Origin: UBA5734 sp964499985
GTDB taxonomy: Bacteria; Bacillota; Clostridia; Saccharofermentanales; UBA5734
Assembly: GCA_964499985.1 (NCBI GenBank)
Contig: CAZCMX010000001.1
Location: 1-64,000, forward strand
Direction: 5' to 3'
DNA: 64,000 nt
Positions 59,241 through 64,000 of the stretch are shown piece by piece. Numbering within the stretch: the stretch's first letter is position 1; each line of letters starts with the position of its first letter. The position numbers were made by a program, and so were the translations under genes. The notes under the pieces were generated by a model, which was not told where the DNA came from, made no database searches, and worked only from the letters and a program-made list of their open reading frames with translations.

Positions 59241-60084
59241 AACCCTGTTCAAGGCAGCGCCGGGCGCGTTCAGCGGCTTTGCCACCCAGCCTGATTTGTT
59301 CAGCAAGAAAGTCTGGATGCTCGGCCAGAAAGCGGACCATGTACTGGTGGGGATCCTGCATGAAGCGGTTGACCTGCTCCGTCTGCTCTTGGCTCAAAAG
59401 TCCGGCCGCAGTCGCCTGCTCAAACAGGTTGCGGTCGATTTTGGCCAGGGCGGTCAATTCAACCCCGGCTTGCTGCAAAATTTCGCGCCCCCCCTGGTCA
59501 CGGTCGACCACAACAGCCGTATCTGTGATTGATCCGCCCAGACGGGCGATGGCAGGCAGCCAGGCTCTGGTATAGCTGGATGCCTCGGTCACCAGATCAG
59601 CGATATGCAGAACTTTCTGTCCCCGCAGGGCCTGGTCAGGCAGCTCATGCACGGCTTGGAAATTCGGATCGCTCCAGAAGGCCTTGCCATCCTTGAGAAT
59701 CGCGACATGTGGCTTGCCGGTTCTTGCTGCCAGCGGGATGGAAAAGAAATAGTCCCGTCTCTCCCCACCGGAAACCACATCAAAATCAAGCTCGGCCACG
59801 GCATCAACGAGCTGGTCAATGACGGCCTGGAAAACCGGCTGCTGCTGGTCATGTTCCATGATCACCGCAGCAAGCAGTCCCGGCAGTTCAAGCGGTGTTT
59901 GGACAGCCTGCTCGATCAGGGTCAATAACTGGTTGGCCTCGGCTTCACTGCCATACAGGAAATGGGTATTGATATAGTATGGTCCAAGGGTCCCGGACGT
60001 ATACCAGAAAGGCTGGTCTGCCGGACTGACCCGGATGGCGCTGGTATCGAACAATGCCTTGATGATCGATTGGTCTTGCTTCAT
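59227..60084 (-). CDS. Divergent orotate phosphoribosyltransferase-like protein
   Basis: This 285-residue protein is probably the PyrE function of the pyr operon. The N-terminal part (FDTSAIRVS, FWYTSGTLGPYYINTH) resembles orotate phosphoribosyltransferase. SGGERRDYFFSIPLAARTGKP and the PRPP-binding region VLHIADLVTEASS (158-170) keep the family layout, but the loop is ADLVTEAS and not the usual EDVITTGG. The protein is 70-80 residues longer than typical PyrE, with a helical C-terminal extension. GGAGG precedes the ATG. It follows pyrD by 45 nt. Function as OPRT is inferred from context plus partial motifs. Confidence 0.7.
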   Translation of the reverse strand: MKQDQSIIKALFDTSAIRVSPADQPFWYTSGTLGPYYINTHFLYGSEAEANQLLTLIEQAVQTPLELPGLLAAVIMEHDQQQPVFQAVIDQLVDAVAELDFDVVSGGERRDYFFSIPLAARTGKPHVAILKDGKAFWSDPNFQAVHELPDQALRGQKVLHIADLVTEASSYTRAWLPAIARLGGSITDTAVVVDRDQGGREILQQAGVELTALAKIDRNLFEQATAAGLLSQEQTEQVNRFMQDPHQYMVRFLAEHPDFLAEQIRLGGKAAERARRCLEQGYGQA

Positions 60085-60120
60085 GGCCTGGTTCCTCCAC
60101 AAATGGTCCTGAAAAGTTCT

Positions 60121-60126
60121 ATTATA
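60121..60126 (-). promoter_or_regulatory. Possible internal -10 element before the PyrE-like gene
   Basis: On the minus strand a perfect TATAAT lies in the 45-nt gap after pyrD. No good -35 is found at 16-18 bp, so it is only a weak candidate for an internal promoter. Confidence 0.3.
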
Positions 60127-60129
60127 CCG

Positions 60130-61041
60130 TTACCAGGGCTGCAGCAGGCCAGTATACTGGCTCACCTGCAACATATTTTCGGTTCCGGCGATGATTTCCA
60201 TTTCATTAATGACATCCTGACAGGCTGTCGGCCTGATCAAATTGGCTGTGCCAACCTGGACCGCAGCAGCCCCGGCGAGCATGAATTCGATCGCATCCTC
60301 CCCGTTCATGATCCCGCCCATGCCGATGATCGGGATCCGGACAGCCCGGTAGACATCCCAGACCATGCGCAGGGCGACGGGCTTGACGGCCGGGCCGGAT
60401 AAACCGCCGGTATTGTTGCGCAAGACGGGACGGCGGGTTTTGCGGTCAATCGCCAGACCGAGCAAGGTATTGATCAGGCTGACGGCATCGGCGCCTGCGG
60501 CCTCTGCAGCCAGGGCCATATCGGCGATGCTGGTGACATTGGGGGTCAGCTTGACCCAGAGCGGCTTGCGGGTTTTGGCCCGCACCGCCCAGACCACTTC
60601 TTCGATCATGGGCGCCGAGCTGCCAAAAGCCATGCAGCCCATGCTGACATTGGGGCAGGACAGGTTCAGCTCGATCCCGTCGACTGCCGTCGCATCGAGC
60701 TGCTCGGCCATCGCTACATTTTCGGCCAGAGAATGGCCGGCGATATTGGCAATGATCGTGGTCCCGAGGCTTTTCATGAAAGGCAGTTCGGTGACGATGA
60801 AGGCTTCAAGTCCGGGGTTCTGCAGTCCGACACTGTTGAGAAGGCCGCCGGTGGTCTCGGCCACCCGGGGCGGATCATTACCCAGGCGTGGATTCAGGGT
60901 CAGGCCCTTGGAGCTGATCGCGCCCAGCTGGGACAAGTCATTCCACTGTTGCATTTCCCGGCCGAAGCCAAAGGTGCCGGAGGCTGCTATCACAGGGTTT
61001 TTCAGGGTCAACGATCCGATCTGGACAGACAGGTTCACCAT
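60130..61041 (-). CDS. pyrD: Dihydroorotate dehydrogenase, class 1B catalytic subunit
   Basis: PyrD oxidises dihydroorotate to orotate; the 1B type works with PyrK and NAD. The 303-residue protein has SGTFGFGREM, NSVGLQNPG, the catalytic cysteine in LNLSCPNVSMG, KLTPNV and GMGGIMNGEDAIEFM (FMN phosphate site). The ATG at 61041 is inside the last codons of pyrK (7-nt overlap) and follows GGAGG. A much longer upstream open frame is a shadow of pyrK and is rejected. Confidence 0.95.
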   Translation of the reverse strand: MVNLSVQIGSLTLKNPVIAASGTFGFGREMQQWNDLSQLGAISSKGLTLNPRLGNDPPRVAETTGGLLNSVGLQNPGLEAFIVTELPFMKSLGTTIIANIAGHSLAENVAMAEQLDATAVDGIELNLSCPNVSMGCMAFGSSAPMIEEVVWAVRAKTRKPLWVKLTPNVTSIADMALAAEAAGADAVSLINTLLGLAIDRKTRRPVLRNNTGGLSGPAVKPVALRMVWDVYRAVRIPIIGMGGIMNGEDAIEFMLAGAAAVQVGTANLIRPTACQDVINEMEIIAGTENMLQVSQYTGLLQPW

Positions 61042-61823
61042 ACGACAGCCTCCGCTGGAAAGACCGGTCCTTCGACGCAGCAGCGTTGATGGCTGATCTC
61101 CCCTGTTTCCTGTTCCCTGATTTTGCAGACACAGACGAGGCAGATGCCGATCCCACAGCCCATGCGTTCTTCGAGCGAGACCTGGCAGGGCAAGCCAGCC
61201 CGGGCTGCCCGTTCGGCGACGGCCTGCATCATGATTTTCGGGCCACAGGTCAAGATAACCGTGTCTTCGCCTGAAACGAGGTCTGCAAGCGCCTGGTCCA
61301 GGGCCAGGGCTGCGTGGCCCTCCACATCCAGGCCACCACAATCCGAGGCGAAAATGGCTTTGCTGGCCAGCTGGCGGAATTCATCAACCAGAATCGCATC
61401 CCCGGGGCTGCGATAGCCACAGACTGCCACCGTTTCCACGCCAGATTCACGGCAATGTGCCTGGACGAAATAGAGCGGGAAAACTCCAGTGCCACCACCG
61501 ACCGTGATGACCCGGCGGTAACCTGCCAGATCAAAGCCATGGCCCAGGGGACCCAATACGGAAACGGTCGTACCGGGTTTCAAGCCCTTGAACTCCATGG
61601 TTCCCTTCCCTTTGGCCTGGATGCCGATCTGGAACGAGCCAGCGGCCCGGTCTACTGCCATGATGCCGAAAGGGCGGCGCAGGAATTGCTGGCAGGACAG
61701 GTTGACAAACTGGCCCGGCTGGGCGGTCCGGCTGATCGCCTCCCCCTGCAAAGTCAGAATGAAGAACTGGTCGTTCAGCGTTTGGTTGTCGAGGATGGTG
61801 CAAGCCCATTCGATCTGCTGCAT
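61035..61823 (-). CDS. pyrK: Dihydroorotate dehydrogenase electron transfer subunit
   Basis: PyrK passes electrons from PyrD to NAD through FAD and a [2Fe-2S] cluster. The 262-residue protein has the FAD region RRPFGIMAVD, the nucleotide site VGGGTGVFPLYFV, and C-terminal cluster cysteines in ERMGCGIGICLVCVC plus CCVEGPVF. AAGGGGA precedes the ATG, 12 nt after the carB stop, and the end overlaps pyrD. This carB-pyrK-pyrD order matches Firmicute pyr operons. Confidence 0.95.
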   Translation of the reverse strand: MQQIEWACTILDNQTLNDQFFILTLQGEAISRTAQPGQFVNLSCQQFLRRPFGIMAVDRAAGSFQIGIQAKGKGTMEFKGLKPGTTVSVLGPLGHGFDLAGYRRVITVGGGTGVFPLYFVQAHCRESGVETVAVCGYRSPGDAILVDEFRQLASKAIFASDCGGLDVEGHAALALDQALADLVSGEDTVILTCGPKIMMQAVAERAARAGLPCQVSLEERMGCGIGICLVCVCKIREQETGEISHQRCCVEGPVFPAEAVVW

Positions 61824-61835
61824 TCGGATTTCCCC

Positions 61836-64000
61836 TTATTTTTTGAGCATGTCATTTTGCATCGGCATTTCATTTTGCGGCAGGGTATTCTCCCTTGTCG
61901 CAGCGACAATGTCGGCAAAAACCTGGATTTCATAGGGTTTGAGGTCAGCCGGTTTCATTTCGCGCTCCAGGCATTCAACCACAGCCACCAGGGTGTCCAG
62001 AGAGGTGATGGTGGCAATGCCATGCTCGATCGCGTGGCGGCGCAGGCGGAAGCCTTCCCGGTCATCATTGGAGGTCGAGTTCTCGGTATTGATCAGCAGC
62101 TTGACGGTGCCCTGGTCAATCATGTCAACGGTGGATGGATGGCCTTCGAGCGCCCGGCGCGAGATGCTGCAGGGTATGCCGTACTTATTGAGATAATTGG
62201 CGGTGCCACCCGTGCCATAGAGTTCATAGCCCAGGTTGTTGAGCCGGCTGGCCAAAGGCACCAGATCCGGTTTGTCACTGTCTCTGACCGTCATCAGGAT
62301 CCCGGCGCCCTTGGGCGGGAATTTGAAATTGGAAGCGAGGATGGCCTTGTACATCGCTTCGCTGTACGTCGTGGACAGGCCTAGGACCTCACCCGTGCTT
62401 TTCATTTCCGGGCCGAGGCTGGTGTCGACATCATGCAGCTTCTCAAAGGAGAAAACCGGTGCCTTGATGGCATAGACCGCCGGATAACGGGCATATAGGC
62501 CGGTCCCATACTCGAAATCAGTCAGACGTGCCCCCATCATGATCCGAGTCGCCAGGTCGACAATCGGGATCCCGGTGACCTTGCTGATATAAGGCACCGT
62601 CCGTGACGAGCGCGGATTGACCTCGATGACGTAGACTTCATCATTATACAGGATGAACTGGATATTGATCAGGCCGATCACCTGCAAAGCCCGGGCCAGT
62701 TTACGGGTATGGTCGACCAGAATATCGCGGATCCGCTCCGAGATATAAGCCGGGAAGATCGAAATCGAGTCACCGGAGTGGACACCGGCGCGTTCGAGAT
62801 GCTCCATGATGCCGGGGATCAGGATATCTTCGCCGTCCGATACCGCATCGACTTCCAGTTCAACGCCCATCAGATACTTGTCGACCAGAATCGGATTTTC
62901 CTGTTCGACCAGATTGATGATCCGCATGTATTCGATCATGTCGGTATCGTTGTGGACGATGGCCATGCCCTGGCCGCCGAGGACATAGGAGGGCCGGACG
63001 AGAACGGGATAACCGAGGCTGGCAGCAGCAGCGAGGGCCTCATCCGCGGTGCGGACTGTCGTGCCATTCGGACGCTTGATCTGGCATGCCTCGAGGATGG
63101 CATCAAAGCGCTGGCGGTCTTCCGCAGCATCGACCCCATCGGCGGAGGTGCCGAAAATCGGCAGGCCCATTTCAGTCACAGCCTTGATCAGCTTGATCGC
63201 CGTCTGGCCGCCAAACTGGCAAATGGCGCCATCTGGCTTTTCATTTTCGATGATCGCCCGCACATCGTCCGGAGTCAGCGGTTCAAAATAGAGCCGGTCC
63301 GAGGTATCGAAATCGGTCGAGACGGTCTCGGGATTATTATTGGCGATGATCGCCTCATAACCGAGTTCGCGCAAGGCCCAGACCGAATGGACCGAGCAAT
63401 AGTCAAACTCGATCCCCTGGCCGATCCGGATCGGGCCGGAACCAAGCACGAGGACTTTCTTGCGTTCGGTGCGGATGGCTTCGTTCTTCATATCGAAGGT
63501 TGAGTAGAAATACGGCGTCACGGCATCATACTCGCCGGCACAGGTATCGACCATTTTATAGGTGTGGACCAGGCCAAGCGCCTTGCGCCGCTGGCGGATG
63601 GCTTCCGCAGGGATGCCGCTGAGCTTGGCTATCCAGGAATCGGTGAAGGCCATGCGGACGGCTCTGGTCAGCAGGGTGTCATCGATGGTTTTCATCCCAC
63701 TGATGGCTGTTTCGGTCGCGACCAGGCTGGCAAGCTTTTTCAGGAAGAATTTGTCAATCCAGGTCCGCTCGTAAATCTCATCGAGCGAAAAGCCGCGCCG
63801 GATCCCCTCGGCAACGGCAAACAGCCGCATGTCATCGGCCTGGATCATGCGCGGCCAGAGATCATGGTCGGACATCTCCAGCATCAGGGGCACCCTGAGC
63901 CCATAAAGCCCCAGCTCGAGCGAGCGGATGGCCTTCATCAGGGATGCTTCAAAGGTATTGGCGATCGCCATGACCTCACCGGTGGCCTTCATCTGCGTCC
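61836..64000 (-). CDS. carB: Carbamoyl-phosphate synthase large subunit (5' end beyond window)
   Basis: CarB makes carbamoyl phosphate from ammonia, bicarbonate and two ATP. About 720 C-terminal residues are present of the usual 1060-1080. The gene runs off the right edge. Seen here are the end of the carboxyphosphate half (STGEVMAI-like GEVMAIANTFEAS), the oligomerisation domain, the carbamate half (GSGPIRIGQGIEFDYCSVH, NNNPETVSTD, RPSYVLGG, EVNPRSSRTVP), and the C-terminal allosteric MGS-like domain (TGGTANYLNKYG). It is upstream of pyrK. No stop or frameshift is seen in the part available. Confidence 0.96.
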   Translation of the reverse strand, partial: TQMKATGEVMAIANTFEASLMKAIRSLELGLYGLRVPLMLEMSDHDLWPRMIQADDMRLFAVAEGIRRGFSLDEIYERTWIDKFFLKKLASLVATETAISGMKTIDDTLLTRAVRMAFTDSWIAKLSGIPAEAIRQRRKALGLVHTYKMVDTCAGEYDAVTPYFYSTFDMKNEAIRTERKKVLVLGSGPIRIGQGIEFDYCSVHSVWALRELGYEAIIANNNPETVSTDFDTSDRLYFEPLTPDDVRAIIENEKPDGAICQFGGQTAIKLIKAVTEMGLPIFGTSADGVDAAEDRQRFDAILEACQIKRPNGTTVRTADEALAAAASLGYPVLVRPSYVLGGQGMAIVHNDTDMIEYMRIINLVEQENPILVDKYLMGVELEVDAVSDGEDILIPGIMEHLERAGVHSGDSISIFPAYISERIRDILVDHTRKLARALQVIGLINIQFILYNDEVYVIEVNPRSSRTVPYISKVTGIPIVDLATRIMMGARLTDFEYGTGLYARYPAVYAIKAPVFSFEKLHDVDTSLGPEMKSTGEVLGLSTTYSEAMYKAILASNFKFPPKGAGILMTVRDSDKPDLVPLASRLNNLGYELYGTGGTANYLNKYGIPCSISRRALEGHPSTVDMIDQGTVKLLINTENSTSNDDREGFRLRRHAIEHGIATITSLDTLVAVVECLEREMKPADLKPYEIQVFADIVAATRENTLPQNEMPMQNDMLKK

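Noticed and set aside
61042..61341. 100-codon N-terminal extension of pyrD
   Set aside because: This stretch lies in pyrK coding sequence and reads as Arg/Gly/Pro noise. A GGAGG and ATG at 61041 give the normal PyrD N-terminus.
61314..62384. Long plus-strand open frame (356 codons) opposite pyrK and carB
   Set aside because: It spans two well-defined genes on the other strand and has no ribosome binding site or recognisable motif.
1..64000. CRISPR arrays, tRNA, rRNA, toxin-antitoxin or defence islands
   Set aside because: Gaps between genes are short and each was read; none holds regularly spaced repeats, cloverleaf sequences or recognisable defence genes.

Overview
The window is a gene-dense, GC-rich bacterial chromosome segment from what looks like a Firmicute of class Clostridia. 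The evidence is the unbroken rnc-smc-ftsY-ylxM-ffh-rpsP-khpA-rimM-trmD-rplS-rbgA-rnhB-yraN block, strong AGGAGG-type ribosome binding sites, a leucine T-box leader, Gram-positive-type LexA boxes (GAAC-N4-GTTY), a MutL that keeps its endonuclease motif, and SpoIIIE/FtsK and HisJ-type proteins. The genus cannot be fixed from this sequence. Almost everything is core chromosome. I see no rRNA, tRNA, CRISPR array, prophage or insertion sequence.

Layout. 0.2-14.3 kb (+): proC, rnhA, an ADP-ribose pyrophosphatase, ftsK, ygiQ, folD, cinA, murJ, recA, recX, rimO and pgsA. Many are joined by 1-17 nt overlaps, and the recA promoter carries two LexA boxes. 14.4-26.2 kb (+): acpP, rnc, smc and the SRP/ribosome/tRNA-modification cluster. 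A perfect 40-nt palindrome lies on the ylxM promoter. 26.3-37.8 kb (+): a class Ic aspartate aminotransferase, purB, a GntR regulator leading a cysteine desulfurase-thiI-PurM-like operon, glyA, rarA, and an iscS-iscU pair. 37.9-48.8 kb (mixed strands): a PHP phosphatase, an M18 aminopeptidase with a PflX-type radical SAM protein, a Xer-type recombinase, asd, a LacI regulator, T-box-controlled leuA, a GNAT acetyltransferase, and a divergent pair made of lexA and an unknown one-helix membrane protein.

48.8-64 kb (-): two long runs reading toward lexA. The first is a small membrane protein, aroF, miaB, mutS, mutL, miaA and hfq. The second is carB (cut by the window edge), pyrK, pyrD, an unusual orotate-phosphoribosyltransferase-like gene, a YgjP-type metallopeptidase and an RluA-type pseudouridine synthase.

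The genes group into a few programmes. One is DNA repair and SOS (recA, recX, lexA, mutS, mutL, rarA). Another is translation and protein targeting (ftsY, ffh, rpsP, rplS, rimM, trmD, rimO, miaA, miaB, thiI). The rest cover sulfur mobilisation and Fe-S assembly, and amino-acid and nucleotide biosynthesis (proC, asd, leuA, aroF, glyA, purB, folD, pyr genes).

The best candidate for something undescribed is the 150-residue membrane protein at 47530-47982. It is transcribed away from lexA, from a promoter abutting a LexA box. That is the genomic position of the known SOS division inhibitors YneA, SosA and DivS, but the protein does not look like any of them. Other items worth attention are two large perfect palindromes, a probably leaderless ylxM mRNA, a 125-nt ygiQ/folD overlap, an Hfq lacking the usual KHA histidine, and the divergent PyrE-like protein.
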